Shown here piece by piece: positions 11,308 through 24,900 of a stretch of 62,000 bases of DNA (the first letter of the stretch is position 1; each line of letters begins with the position of its first letter). The DNA is from Symbiodinium natans (Eukaryota; Sar; Dinophyceae; Suessiales; Symbiodiniaceae): positions 187,501 to 249,500 of the forward strand of contig CAJNDS010000780.1 in the NCBI GenBank assembly GCA_905221605.1, read 5' to 3'. The notes beneath the pieces are model-generated. The model searched no databases, was not told the origin of the DNA, and saw only the letters and a list, made by a program, of their open reading frames with translations. Position numbers and translations under genes: made by a program.

Positions 11308-14300
11308 TGCCTGCCACGAAGCAAGCTGCTGCACACGATACAACGTACGTAGCGCAATGCCTCTGTCAAGGAGTATGACCCTTGGCTTAAAGCATCTAGG
11401 TGTGTTTAGGGTCAGAGCCGCCTGCGAGGACTTTTGACTTGCAGGATTCTGACGATGTCGCTAGAGCCAGTGCTCGTTGCGCACAGAAATTTCTTGGCCG
11501 AACGAAACGACAAGCTAGAAGAACAAGCATAGTAGCACGGCAATTGTCCTAAGGGTGTTGAATAATCCCGTGAAGGACGATCCGGCGACTGAAGTGCGTG
11601 AACTCGACGAGCCGGACTCATAGGCGTGCCCACCTCTGCAATCTCAGAGTAGAGAGCCATGTACAAACTCTCCTCGCAGGGCTTAAGCTTCGAACGGCCG
11701 ATGAAAACCTCAACGCTGACATGCTGAGCACTACTAAGAGCCAACCAAGCCTACACGCTGCAATCGTGCAGCAGACCCGGCCCCAAACACCGGGATTATG
11801 GTAACGGTTTGCCAAGCACACGCCAACAGGTTGACTGAGGTTTGACTTCCCTGTATTTGTGCCAAAGCAGATGTGGTAAAAGATGTGCAGGCCCCAGTGG
11901 ACCTCATCCTATAGGGCTTATGGGCGCAACATGGTCCTGCTGCTGGTACAAGGAGGCGTATGTCTGCGAGACGAAGAACGAAAACAGCAAGCTATTGAAG
12001 TTGAAGAAGTTCTGCATGTACTGTGAAACCTCGGTGTGCGGCTTGCACATGCTTGCACTCTCTCACCATCCTCCTTCAGGCACGTAAGCATCGCGCATCA
12101 CCCTTGATGACGCCCAATGCCACCGAGTCCAGCTGCGAGGCCACCTCGGGCAATGGCAACGGCAAAGTGAACACGAAGGTTTGCCTTTGTTTGCCTGCTC
12201 CCCAGAACAGAGCTTAGGGCATAGGACCTGGAACTGAGGGGCGAGCCACTTGGGCGAAGAAAGGATAGAGCAAGAAGCTCAGGAACGAAGCGGCGAACCT
12301 GATGAGACGCCAGCTCAGGTCAGTCCGAGGAAGTCGTCGGAGCTGTGGGTTGCTTGCATCAATGTTCCTGGGTTGCCTGTTATTTCTTTGGTGCGTTTTT
12401 GGGAGAACCTCGGAGGTCCCCGCGCTTCATTCGCCCGCACTCTTCCGCTGAGGAATTACAGTGCGAGAACCCTTCCCCTTGAGGTTCGAACCACACGCTC
12501 CTTCTACTCTAGTCCTTAGGGCCTTAGGGACCAAGGAAAGTGACCACAAGAAAGAAAGAAGAACAAACACAGGCCCCGCCGATCCTTTGTTCCTTCATCT
12601 GCCTTGTTGAAGCTCAGAAGTATTGGTACTACGGTGCTTCCCATCTTGCTGTGTTCTTCTAAGATTCGAAAGCCTCAGAAGCCCTACAACCCGAACAATG
12701 GCTCTGTGCACTTGGCGCAGTGTTATCGATTCTCACCATTGTCACCTCCCCTGCTGTGACATGATGGAGGGCACTGCAAGCTTGAACTGTGATACTCAAG
12801 TTTCATTCCTACCCCTTGGTGCCCCGGCGCCGGCACCAGAAGCCGTTGGAGCTGTGCGTCGGACAAACTGCCATACCAAAGCTGTGCAGCCCTTCAATCT
12901 TCAAACTCCATTGGTACATTCGCAGCAAATGCTTCTGATTGCTCATACTGCTAGCCAAGCAGGATGTGCTTAGCATCTTGCCTCAGGGAATCCACTTGGC
13001 CTCGACAGGACGAACCCTTCTTCGTCACCCTTGAGATTCCCGAACCCCACATCTTCCCGCCTTGTAGAACACGTCTTGAGCACCGGAGGCACCTCCGATA
13101 CCTCTCCACGCGCATGCCATAAAAATCCATACCATGCCAAGCATCGACGTCCCTTCTGTCTCTTTTGCCCAGCCTCTTGCGCACCAGGGCGATGCAAAGA
13201 GAAACTGCCTTGGAGCAACTGGGCGTGTTTGTTCGTGACATTAAACTTGACATGAAATTGAACCATCAACCTGGGGTCTCAAAGCTTTGCGACTCTACTC
13301 GGCCAGCCGCTCGGGGTGCCCCGCTGCTCTAAGGGAGTTCGACGGCCATGAGCGCAGATTTTGGGGGATGCACCATCTTGCAACTGCTGGAATCTAGAAG
13401 CAACTGCTAGTAGCAGAGCTCCGCACCTGCAGCCTGGGACTGGTGGGAATCAAGCCTACATCAAGGGTCATTGGCAGGAGCAAGCACGCACAGCAACCAG
13501 GTGTCTTAGAGAACACGTCACTTCTGCACGGCCTCGGGGTGTAGAGTACCTGCTTTGGAGCCTGACAGCTCACAGGTAACATGATGGTGCGGATGATGGA
13601 AGCAAGCTATCATCTTCTGATGGGAACAAGCAAATTGAACGTTCACCGAACCCTCCTCCCAATACACGTCATTTTTCCTGAGAATCGCCGAAAGGCCCCG
13701 AGGTACACCCCCCCCCCTGCTATTCTTGATTTAGGCGTGGGGATTTCAACACGGACACCTGGAATGCACTCACAAATAAACCTCTCGGATTGGAGAGCCA
13801 TCATACGTGCAGCAGGCTAAAACAAGAAGAAGCATCGGGAGACTGCTGGAGTTCTCGCCTCGACCCACCGCTGGCAGCGGCGACAGAAGTTGTTGAGGAT
13901 GCAGCTGCGAATTTTACAGGGTGAATGCTCAAATACTGCACCGTGCTGCGCAAGTCTACGGCCTGCGCGCACGGCTGGTGCCGAAAGAAGCAGAGCCATA
14001 GCAAGAAACTGAGCTGCTTCAGAAATCGTCTTGGGTCATGAAGTCTGCGTGCAGAGGGCGGGTTCAGGTTTTGGCTTAGGCTAACAAAGGGGTTGCACTC
14101 AGCGTGCTGAAGTGGCCACGCAGACTTTCGTTGCTTCAATGAGCCTATGCGCAGAGCTACTTTGGTGGCTTAGTTTGAAAGTACATGGACTTGTGGGGTT
14201 AGCGCATGGTTTTGCCTTTCCTTGTGGGCAGAGTTGCTGGGTTGGCGCTCGCTGGCCACCTTGGACCAGCAAGCGAGCATTTGGGCCCCCTCCCGGATCA

Positions 14301-15030
14301 ACCTTAGAATCCTTAGACCCTCTTTTATGTCTGCAAACCTTCCCTCGTCGTTCGAAGGCCTAAGGTCGCCTACCTTATTCCTACACCACGTCCAGAGTCC
14401 TCGTGTGCCATATGCCATATTGCGACGGGCCGTAATGTGCAGACATGTTGCATGCGGGTGGTTGTTTTGCCTCGCTGCAGAGTCTTTGTGCAGCCTCTGT
14501 GACAACGGTGACGAAGGCCCCGCTTGTCATTCTGCACATCCAGCTGATGTGCAGAATGCAGAAGGTCAGCGACAGCCGTGTGAAAGTCAGATGGGAGCTT
14601 GCTTTCTGTAACCCTCACGAAATGCTGGAGCGGACGCAGTCGAAGCAGCCTGACAGGCAATTACTGGAATGCACCAACTTGAACAATGGTGCAAAACTCC
14701 ACCGACACGGCGCGTCATGGACACTTTACACCAACCTGAACAGCTGGTGTCAGACTTGTCGAAGCTCCTCGCGCGAGGCCCCGCACTCAAAACTCCAAGC
14801 AACCTGTCGCTGGTGCCATGGAGCCAGGCATCAGCAGACGGAAGCATGCCCTAAATGCAATCAGACGAGTACTGCATACTCAAGGCAGATGCGCGCCAGC
14901 TGTTCCATCGTACATTCTGTCGAAAAACGACGGATGACAAAACCAGAGACTTGACATACCTGCCAAACCCTTTGTTGCAAAATAAGGGTTCTTCTGCAGA
15001 AAAATGTTTATGAGATCAAAAAGTTGATTT
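11308..15030. other. unassigned DNA after the satellite
   Basis: The satellite ends in mid-unit at about 11307. The rest holds only short overlapping frames. One minus frame (12951-13253) is Arg/Lys-rich (VRKRLGKRDRRDVDAWHG) and could be an exon, but no domain is recognised. Confidence 0.4.
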
Positions 15031-15034
15031 CGGC

Positions 15035-16225
15035 CACTCAGAGCGGAAATGTGCGGAACGCTTGAAATTCCTGCCATCGCAAGGTTTTGTGAGAGCGTTT
15101 TTATGTGGTTTCCGAAGTGTGTTGCGAGCCATTCTTTCAGGTTCGGTTTGATTATAAAGTTGAGCGAGCGCCGGCCTTCCTAGCCAATGCTGCTTTTTTA
15201 TCGAGTGAGCAGGTTGTCAGTGAAGAAGGAGTGATGAGTCCAGACCAGGCGTTAACAGGGTCTTAACGGATTAATTATAAGGTGTCATGAGACCCATTAC
15301 GGAGGATGGGAGTGCTCTGAATAGTATCTTCATAGAGTTGTAAGGAAAGCACGAGTTCTAAGATTAGTCAAAAGCAAGAACGATTGGTTTGTTACAGTTC
15401 TTTTAATGGGTTTCTCGTGATCTTTTGAAAGGCCGATTTTCAAACCATGAAAACACCTAAGTTCTCCAATCTCTTTGTCGACATGCATCCCGGGCTGGAC
15501 CTTGGACGTGTAGCCACTGCAGTGCTGTGACCCCTGTCTGGAAACGGCCGGAAATGGAGCAAATGTTCACTAAAACCTGCGCGCTTCAAAGAGCGGAAAT
15601 CGGCGTCAATAGAGCGGAAATCCGCGTCAAAAGAGCGGAAATCCCCGGAATCCCCCACAAACCAATATCCCGAAAGAGCGGAACTTCCCCGCCCCCCCCC
15701 CCACCCCACCCACTGCTCCTCTTCTTTGGGCCCAAAATCATATCCCAGCAACCATCCTAAAGCATCCTAAACCCACTCAACTCCCTTGAGCTTTCTCAAT
15801 GGTTTTCTATGGTTCAGAGAGCATGCGGTCTACAGGGGACTTTTTGTTGGTATTGAAAACAGTGCTTATGGGCTTCCTCCTGGCACTCCCTCATCTTTGT
15901 CTTATGTGATAAGGAAGTGTGACATATGATATATGTATCCGCTCACGTATCTATGCATGGCGTTCGTGGTGGATCTCTAGTGTACGGAGGGGTATTGTGA
16001 GCCAAAATCTTCACTCAGGAAGGCCTATAAAGGACTATCCTGAGCCCCTACACAAGCCCAGGACAAGCCCTGATCAGTCCTTAGAAGGTGTTTCAATACA
16101 CTGCATTCGCGCGTTTTTGGGGATCCAACAGCATGGGTTTCGAGCATTTTTAGTGGAAGGCTGTTTTTCTCAAATCTTCATTTTTTGGGGAAAGAGCGGA
16201 AACAGGCGGAAAGAGCGGAAATGCC
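15035..16225 (+). repeat. dispersed AGAGCGGAAAT motif, partly 21-bp tandem
   Basis: AGAGCGGAAA(T) occurs at about 15035, 15590, 15611, 15632, 15674, 16194 and 16214. The three at 15590-15642 are spaced exactly 21 bp and read RAEIGVN-RAEIRVK-RAEIPGI on plus or ADFRS(I/F)D on minus. The spacing in multiples of three hints at past coding or at a minisatellite. Confidence 0.75.
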
Positions 16226-17058
16226 AACAAAAAGAGTTCCGAGCAGATTTTACTGACACCTGGGTTTGGCAGGTATGAGTAGCATCCTTTGACAGAGCGA
16301 CGATCATCCTTTGTGTCCGTCTGCTAGCCAGACTGGCATCCCAGAGGGAAGGTAGTCCCAAATGTCCCAAAACAATCTCGTAGGTGGCAGGAAAGGGCAG
16401 GGCTCAGTCCTGCGTCTTGCTGGTGCCAGAAGCTTGTTGGCAGAGCTGCGCGCTCGACAAGCTCCTGTTTTGAACCAATGGAACATGATCGCACGATATG
16501 GCACAAGGCAGTGCTCAGGAACTTCCGTCAAAAAAACTCATCTGCCGAGTCCTCTTTCCGCTGTGAAGGGCCATGGCCGGCCAGAAATGGTGGCGACTGG
16601 CATGCATCGTGTCTTTACATGCCCCGAGGAAGTCGCGTTGACATGCATTTGACTGTGAGTTCAGGAGAGCGAGCGGAGTCCACCGGAAAAGCCGCGTAAG
16701 CGTGAGAGCATCCACCGTGCCATACGCCGTCTCGCGCTGCAACGCATCTTCCACACCTGAAGTGATTGGCACTAACAACCTCTGAGAGGTGTCTTTAAAC
16801 AGGTCTCAGTTCAAAGCGGTTCCGCCGCTGGTGATACAGGAAATCGATCATGGCCTTGACTTAGGACTCCAGATCAGAACCGCAATCAGAAAAAAAATAA
16901 ATAAATAAACGATGTGGGGAGGGCACTGCGGGCACCACGCAGCTCTCAGCCCCTGGCCTCCTTCAATGGGGAACCAACAAGAAAGGCCCGCAGGAAATCC
17001 TCGTCATCCTGGCACAAGCTGGGCACAAGGTTCTGGTATACTGGCGGCTCTCTCACCC

Positions 17059-17523
17059 TTAACCACACAACGAAGGGATGAAACTATTCACACTCTCACA
17101 CACCAGGATGCCCCCATGTTCGCCAGAGCCTTTGGAGGATCTCTCCAAACTGCTCCGCAGCTCATCACCTTGTACGGCAATGTGCCACCGCGTGTGAGGC
17201 CAAGAACGACTGGGTGCAAACAATGGCAGCCGGCTCGGTGTGCGCTGCGTGTCATCGCCATCCTCGTAACTGTCGTAGCTTTTGGATGTTGGAGTCTTAA
17301 CAGCGACAACCTGCTTTGACGATGATGCTGCTGATGATGCTGCTGATGATGCTGCTGATGATGCTGCTGATGATGCTGTTGCCAAGGAAGATGAGGATGA
17401 GCACGAGGAGGTGGGGGAACGAGGGCGACGCTGATGCTGCTCATGATGGGCCATCCGTTGTCTAGTTTTTTTGCGTAGAGTAGGAGGGAGCCCTCGAGAG
17501 TGCTTTTGGGAAGGGCAGAACAC
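17059..17523 (-). CDS. possible exon with Ser/Ala repeat
   Basis: This is a minus frame of 154 codons. The middle is a low-complexity Ser/Ala tract made by a 12-bp unit (GATGATGCTGCT on plus, 17318-17375), flanked by charged sequence (SKSYDSYEDGDDTQ) and a His/Arg/Gln-rich N-terminal part. The tract and the acidic segment next to it look like a disordered protein region. No domain is seen, and the opposite strand is also partly open. Confidence 0.25.
   Translation of the reverse strand: MFCPSQKHSRGLPPTLRKKTRQRMAHHEQHQRRPRSPTSSCSSSSSLATASSAASSAASSAASSAASSSKQVVAVKTPTSKSYDSYEDGDDTQRTPSRLPLFAPSRSWPHTRWHIAVQGDELRSSLERSSKGSGEHGGILVCESVNSFIPSLCG
17318..17375. repeat. 12-bp minisatellite GATGATGCTGCT x5
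   Basis: About five tandem copies, nearly perfect, inside the minus frame described for 17059-17523. Period 12 keeps the reading frame. Confidence 0.9.
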
Positions 17524-18944
17524 GCCGCTTCTCGGTCCTGATTCTGACTGTCTGACCGTCAGTGACTCCCTGATTCATGTCCTCCCACAAACTCTGTTCT
17601 TAGTCCGGTTTGCTCTGAGCGGCAGAGACCGAGCGTCTCAGACACCAGGGATTCTGACTGGCACATCTGAGGGTCTGAGAGTTTCCTGCGCGCCGGCGAG
17701 AACGACCCTTCCTAAGAAGCCATTCCTCTTCCGTCCGACTTTTTAAATAACAAACGCGTCCCCTACATGTCTGAGTGCCGGCTGAGTCTAACAAGCACGA
17801 GAACTCTCTCAGGAGAAATGCTTGTGAAGTTTGCTAGACCCTCCAATGAGGCAGAGACTCTGGCACCCAAACGTGTCTGGTAGCTGAGTAAGCGCTTGGC
17901 ACGGTTCTTGCCCTGGGTGGCCGAAGCCAGTGCAGGAGGATGGGGTGGGATTGCCATGTAGCCCTAGCAGACCCTGGCCGACTGGGAGCTTGCACGGGCG
18001 AGCCCGCCATGGGCGAGAAGTTTCAAGCTTCGCCGGGCCGGGCCTTCAGGAACCTTTGCCGGGACCCACAACGAACCGTGAGTGCGGGCGCGGAACCCGC
18101 TGCAGTGGCTGGCAACTGACACAAGTGGAGCCAACTTCCCTTTGACGTCTGAGACATCGTTGGTCCCTAGTAGATTTTTGCTGGTCTGTTTTCGCACCGC
18201 CCTCAGACGCAGGAGTTTGGCACCTTGCACATATCTTACTTCCTTGTCAGTTGGATGGTGGATGGCGTAGCTATGAGGCTATGAGGCATGTTGTGCAGTA
18301 CCTTCTGCACACACCTTTGTGACTGCACGGTGAACTGGATTCACATGTCATAGAACAATAGCAAACCAAACAAAAAAAACAATAATAATAAATCGGGCGA
18401 AAAGCTGGCACGCTGAATCAGCCGGACTTGGCATCTGACACTCAGCCCAGAATGTTGTCTGAAATCCTCCTCCAGCGAAGGTTCCATAGAGCAGCTGCAG
18501 CTGCACACTGTACAGCCCGTTCGCTTCTAGCTGCTGCGCAATCTGCCTTCGGGATGGACAGGACTTTGTGAGCAGATGTGACCTCGGAACACTCGCTGTG
18601 GCCTAAGTGCCTGAGCCATCAGCACAACGATGTCTCAGCACAACAAGCTTGACAATTTCAATACGGAGCGGACTCGGCATGTCGGACACACAGGAGCATC
18701 ACGATGCAATACCTACTCATACGCAAAGCCGAAGCCGATGTCGATTGGGTAGCAGAAGCACGCGGAGCCTGGTACATGAGGAGCGCTGCGAATCGATGAG
18801 CTTCGGATGCTTCGCAGCAAAACCTCAAGGAAAAAGGGCCGACATGTGCCGACGATCACATAGGCCACTGAGGCCACTGTGTGGGCAGCCGACCAACGGC
18901 CGTCCACCTCGCAAACACTCAGCTCCACCTGGCAGATGACGTGC
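17524..18944. other. unassigned DNA
   Basis: Short frames only. An A-rich stretch lies near 18370-18390. Nothing recognisable. Confidence 0.5.
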
Positions 18945-21900
18945 TTGCCACGGCGCACTTGCTTGTTAGAAGCTGCCTTATCTTGCATCTCGCGCCTTCT
19001 CTGGCATGGTTGCGCCAGATTGCAACTGATGGAGTAGGGCAAACCTGTGACCAGCCGCAATGAAAGCGATCGCCAGTTGTTGGTCCATCCTTTGTTCCTT
19101 CTGATTTGGGGCTAGGTTCGTTGCTGGTACGAAGTTGCTCCTGGCTTCCCTTCCAACGCTCCGTAAGTACAGTCTTGGATCAGTCACGCATGAGCAACTA
19201 CCGTGGTGAGCGGCTGGTCGCGGCCTGGTCGTTTGTTTGTTGTTGATTGCTGCTCACAGGGGCTGCGACATGCTTGCAACATGGTCTGTGGAAGCTGACC
19301 CTGGAGTTTGCTTACGCGTTCCGTCACTTGCAGGCTTGCAGGCACAGCCAACTTCAACCAGGAAAGAGGCTTCCAGGCAGCCCCTGAGAGATCACGTGAC
19401 TCACAGACAAGAAAAGAACACAAAACTGCTGCTGAGTTGCAAGCCCTCCCTGACCGCCTCCGCATTGCGGTGAAAAGATTCAGTCTTGGGGCAACAGCCG
19501 CATACAACTGCCAAAAGCTTTCAAGATTGCTGCAATGCTGCTCACGGCCTGCCAACCTGGAGTGGAATTCAAACTTGCTCCAGGTCCCCACCTGTCAAAG
19601 ACACAGTAAAGACACCACAGAAGGTGCAAGACACGATTTGCTTCGAACGATCGGGTTGGCTCAACTACTGCAATCTGCCTCAAGGCCAGCACTGGTATCC
19701 GGACAGAAGTATTTGCAGAAAGCAAGACTGGCCCCCGTGCCTCAGCGGCCATGCGGCATGTGGCAATACAAAGCCATAATGCCAGGATATGCCAGGGCAA
19801 ACTAGGCCAGCAACTAACTTCATCGCCGGGCTCTCGGAATCTCTGACGAAGTCCACAGCACCAATTGCAATAGGCACCAGGGAACGGACCTGAGGCCATC
19901 GAGCTGTTTGTTCTGGATGCAGCAACAGCACAGCAAAAACAAGAAGGCCTCCGCAAGCACTGCCTCAGAGACTCCAGCAGCCTTTCCACACGCTGCTTGC
20001 AACAGCATGTTGCAAACGTGTTGCCATATCCGTTTCACAAAGCGACGGATGCTCGATACTCTGCCTGACGGCAAGTCACCAGCTCGCGATGCTCGGCCTG
20101 CAAAACTGTGAAACTCTGCTGACTGCAGGCTGGGCACTCGTCAGCAATCCAGGCGCAAGGAACACAGCATGCGGCAAGTTTCTGCGTGCACAATAATATC
20201 AGTCATAGTATAGAATCAGAATGGAGGTGCGTCACAGGCCAGGATTGAAAAACGAGGTTTACTTTTGAACATGCCCACCCTCAACCCAAGCAGTTCGACT
20301 TGCACATGAGATTTGGCCCTCCGGGATACTCTGCATGGTTCTCTGCAAAATGCCCCAGGGATGCTCCTCATGGCTCTCTGGGATTCTCTGGGGTGGGCAC
20401 TCCGGATTGATTCTCTGGATGTTGGCGCTTCAGGGGGAGACCCAGGCAAGAAGTACATGAAACCTGAGTGAGGAGACTAGCTGAATCAAAATCTGACAAG
20501 ATCCAACCAGGGGAAAATGATTGTCGCACTAAGATGGGATTCGGAGTCAGCAAGTACCTGCTTCGAGTGGTCTGCAGCCCTCCCCCCCATAGATGACAGA
20601 GCTTCCTCAAGGCAGACGGAGAAATAACTGCTGGCACTTGCACGTAGACACCAAGTGTATGCAATAAATTGGGTCTGTCTTGATGGGGGCCACCGAGAAG
20701 CTGAGCATCTGTGGCCAGCAGAAGTGTGGCTGCGCAAGACAAGTGAAGGCACGCAGCATCGAATGGTGAGCGTGTTCGCCAAGCTCGGGCACATCATGGC
20801 AGTTCGAGCATCTCCGGGATGCTGTTCACATCGTTCACACGGGCAATGACAACATGTAAACAAATGTAAACGGCAATCCCCTTTCATGGCTGCGCCGGCA
20901 TCTGAGGACGGGAGCACGCTGCTGCTACCCCGGAGTCTTTGAGAGCAGTCAGAATCTGGCCTCCAAGCGCTGCTGCAACCGCCATTTCTCGTCTTGAGCT
21001 TGAGCTGACAAAATCTCCATCTGCTCGCGCTGATCATCGTCCACCCGCCTGCCGCGTTGCATTCGATGGCAATGTACTACGAGGTTGCTGTAACGCTTCC
21101 TAGCATGGCCACGCATCGCACCAGGCCTCAGGGTAGCTTTGAGCCTTGCTTTCTCCTAGGCGCCAGGCTTTGGGCTCCAAGGCTCCAAGCCTCTATGGCT
21201 CTATGGCTTTGGCTTTGGCTTTCTCCAAGCCCACAGCCTGGCCGGCGTGCGCCGCCGCGAGGTCGGAGCCCGCTGCTCGCAAGCGCTCGGCCTCGGCTCT
21301 CGTGGACACTGACCACCACACAGCCCGCCCCCCTTCACAGAAGGGGTTTGGATTTGTTGCTGCCTCCAGGTCCATGTCGCGCTGGCGATGCTGGGATCCG
21401 ACGGCCTGAGACACACGAATCTCCTTTCCTGTCGGATCCATATGATTCGGAGAAGCTGAGAATTGAAGGCGAGCTCTTGAAGTTGCAGATTCGTATCTCT
21501 GGTTGCTCGGATGTGGTTTGCAGTCCCTTGTCCGGGCTTCATGCTTTCCTGACTCCGAGTTGTTTGGTCCGCGTGTCGAGTGCATTGCCTGTCGGGTGTC
21601 TCACTAAGCACCCACAGCGAGGAAACCAAAAACTAAGATTGTTTGCATCACCCTTCGTCTTTCTGCACCGACCCGTCGCTGCAGCTGCAGCGGAATACAA
21701 GAAGGGCTCGCAGTTTGCCGTACTAGCGGCGCTTGCAGCATAGCCGGACAAAAAAGCAGTCGAGAGAATCATGAGACGCACTCGCGCCACAAGCTTGCGA
21801 GCGTGCGCTTCACCATTTTTTGTGCCACGCCACCTGCAGCTCGATGCGGAGACGTCGGATCTCCTCCTGCTGCATCGCCACCTGAACAGGGGTTAGAAGC

Positions 21901-24900
21901 AGCGTGGGTGCGACATGGCATCAGGAACGTCTTGGCAAGCCAGCCCACCTCTGTCTGGCTCTTCCTTAAGATCACGCGGTGGCTCCAAAAGCAAACTCCA
22001 CGGCAGCATGAAAAGTGCCGAGCTTCTGACTGAAGCTCTCCATGAAGTCTGCTTATGTCCGCCTGCAAGTGCAACCGGATCTCCCACAGGGGTGAGATGC
22101 AGGGCACTCGGTGGCAGCGATGATACAACTTGAAAGTTCTTCGGAGACATGAATAGTACCATGCATCATAAGCCACCTGCAAGGAGACAAACTGAACTCG
22201 CTGGGCCGGCTTGGCCTGCGACACGCTGGCGTCCTTCCTTGCAGCCAGAACACCAGCCTGGACGTCACAGCTTGTTTCACGGTGTTCTGACATAGTCCAT
22301 GGTCCATGGACCCAAAATTGACCTACAGAAGCAGACGTCTGCCTTTGCAGCTGCCTTTCCCTGTGATTGTATATCTGGGAGACAGCCCTACGGCTGTTCT
22401 GGGCCTACTTTTTCTTTCGGCCGAAAGACTTACTCCACTGCCTACACATTGTTCTTCCTCCTCCTCCTGCTGCTGCTGCTGATGGCTTCCCAAGCATCGT
22501 TCGTTGCCTGGTGTTCCTTCATCATGTCCAGCAGTTGCGCCTGAGACCAGAATTCTTACAACTGCAATCGATGCTGGTACACCCAGCACTATTCGTGCCT
22601 GCATGGCATTTGAGCGCATTCGCCTAAACGGTGACCAATTGCAACAGCAACCACAAAGAGCACCGGCCGAACAAAGGAAGTCCGGAAGCAACGAAATGCT
22701 TGGTCTCTGGAGCTCCGGCTGCCCATCAGCTGCTTGCCTCCACATTCGACTCACGATGCAACAGCATCTCACCAAGAAGGCGGGCACGCCCACCTGGCTG
22801 CGGCTTGTGCAAAGTTGACCTGGTCAGATGGACAACATTGCGGGGAACTTGGAAGAACCTGGGCAACCCGAATAATACACATCATATTCCAGTTGTCAGC
22901 CGTGACTGAGCTCGCGGAAACAAGGCAGAAAAGAGGCGACATACTCGAACTATGCCCATCACTGATCACAAAAAGCAGATGCAACAATCTGGAAGTATAA
23001 AAGTATAAAAGTATAGAAAAGAAATGTAGAAATTCTGAGTCGGACCTGCGTCAGCTGCTTTTGGAAGCCATTGCACACTGCTTGCCAATGCTGACAGGCG
23101 TCCTGTCCCACGCCACGGCACACATGGCTCTATGGCTGGACGATGCATGCTTAGGCCAGAGGTTATTACACTCTCACCTCCAGAGCAGCAACTTTGCAGG
23201 TCAACTCGCCAATGTGGCGCAACCTGAAACGTCTGCGTCTTTCATGTGATACAAACTTCACATAGTGAATTGCTGGCCAGCTGAGACGCAGACAGAGATC
23301 TTAACTGTTGGCCTCACGTAGCATTGACTGATGCCACTACCGAGAAGTGCTTGAGCTTCTCAAGCCGTTCCCAAGGCCTCCTGCAGTGCGTGCCAAGTCC
23401 GCAACACCCACCAGGGCTGAATAATACGGCCGGAGAACCTTCGCCAATGTAAGAGAAATGCAACAAGGGGCTAAACACTTCTTGCTCGGCAGTGCAGGGG
23501 GACCTGCACGGCCTCAGGACCAATCTCAGCCAGAAGGACAGCCTCTTGATGGTAACTGCGCCGTTCCACACACACGCACACACGTGCGCCACAAAACTGC
23601 CATTCATTCAGAAACTGGGTGGAACTGTGGAACCCATAACAGGAGGCAGCCTCAGCTGCGGCAGCATCCGGGGATGGCTGGCCTCGAAACAACTTGCCTC
23701 TCGATGACTGCACATGACTGTACCAGAACCGGGACAAGGGGAGAATGATGGCAACTTCTTTGTACTCTGAGGTGCCGTCAAGGCATTCTCGATGCGCTCA
23801 TGGACCATCATGGCGGTCACGCGAAAAATACAATGTGCAATGCCGAATGAAAGTATAGTTGCGCATCAACCACAGCTATCAGCAACTGCATCTTGCTGAT
23901 GAACGAGGGGCTTCAGCTGTGCGAACAAGGCTGCATAAAACGAGCGCGCTGTTCACAAACTCTGGAATTGACGTCTAAACAGAATCAGCTGAGAAAGTGC
24001 ACAAAAACAAAAACAAACAAAAATCGCTCATCTGCTCTCCACTTTTCACAGGGGTTGCAATCCATCAGCCAACCGACATAACGGCTGCGTGCCTGGACCA
24101 TGGAAAAAGGCAAAGTCCAGGGGCAGGATGAAACCAACAGCACCCTCAACCGCTTGGTGACAACCTGGCACCGCTTTGGCGCCACTTTGGCGCCGCTTTG
24201 GCGGCCGAACAGTGCCGAACAGCACAGCCTCTTGGCGAGCGGTGGCTCGAGGGACTGCACTACCGACAATCGAATTAAGTCCTGATCAACTCGTGCTACG
24301 ACGATCAAGTGCGCGCGAAGTTCTCAGTCCGATTGAGCTCTTGCTATGCTCAAGCTGGCAGTTGGGTATGGCAGCGTCACTACGCGCACAGCGTTCGTCT
24401 TCGTTAGCTATTGGTCATTAGCAGCGTGTCTTGGTGTTGGATGGCATTGGAAGGTGGGTCACGTGCGGCGGGGCACGGCGAAACTTGGAACACTCCCAAA
24501 ACGACAAAATCTACATATATGCCATGTTCTGTGTACTTCTACGTCATGCGTCAGGGCAGGATGTATGCTTTAGACCTCGAAGCGAACCTTCCAAAAGTAG
24601 AAAAAACGAAAACTGCCAAAGCCACCCTAACCATTAGCGGTCTCTACTGACTCCGGCTAGCGAGCCGCTTTGGTCTCTCCGAAGCCAGTGGAAGCGTTTC
24701 CGGCAGAGTGCCTTGATTGCAGAGATCTCTGGCCCTCTCTGCCCAGAACATGATAGGACTCAACCGCAAGAGACTGCCCAGTTGGAGTCTAAGCCTGCTG
24801 GCCAGATTTGTGAATGGCTGACACAGAGAAGCTGTGCTCAAGCCGCCACCTGTCTTTGACCTCAAAAGAGCAGGCACTAGCTCTTATATCAGCTTAGAAC

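Noticed and set aside
6874-11317. Serial 160-codon minus frames and 74-93-codon plus frames across the satellite
   Set aside because: They are the same repeat read again in each unit. Open length reflects few stop codons in the unit.
12440-12500. Possible tRNA T-loop words (GGTTCGAAC) here and at a few other places
   Set aside because: No matching acceptor stem and anticodon arm could be found around them.
15985-16010. Possible dinoflagellate spliced-leader sequence (GTGAGCCAAAATC)
   Set aside because: It only partly resembles the complement of the conserved CCATTTTGGCTCAAG core. No full match was found on either strand of the window.
19308-19989. Plus 165-codon and minus 169-codon overlapping frames
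   Set aside because: Neither is protein-like over its whole length. Only short minus segments with acceptor sites were kept.
21057-21743. 228-codon plus frame
   Set aside because: Low-complexity Leu/Ala/Pro composition with short tandem words (TGGCTTTGGCTTTGG), and it overlaps candidate minus-strand exons. Probably chance.
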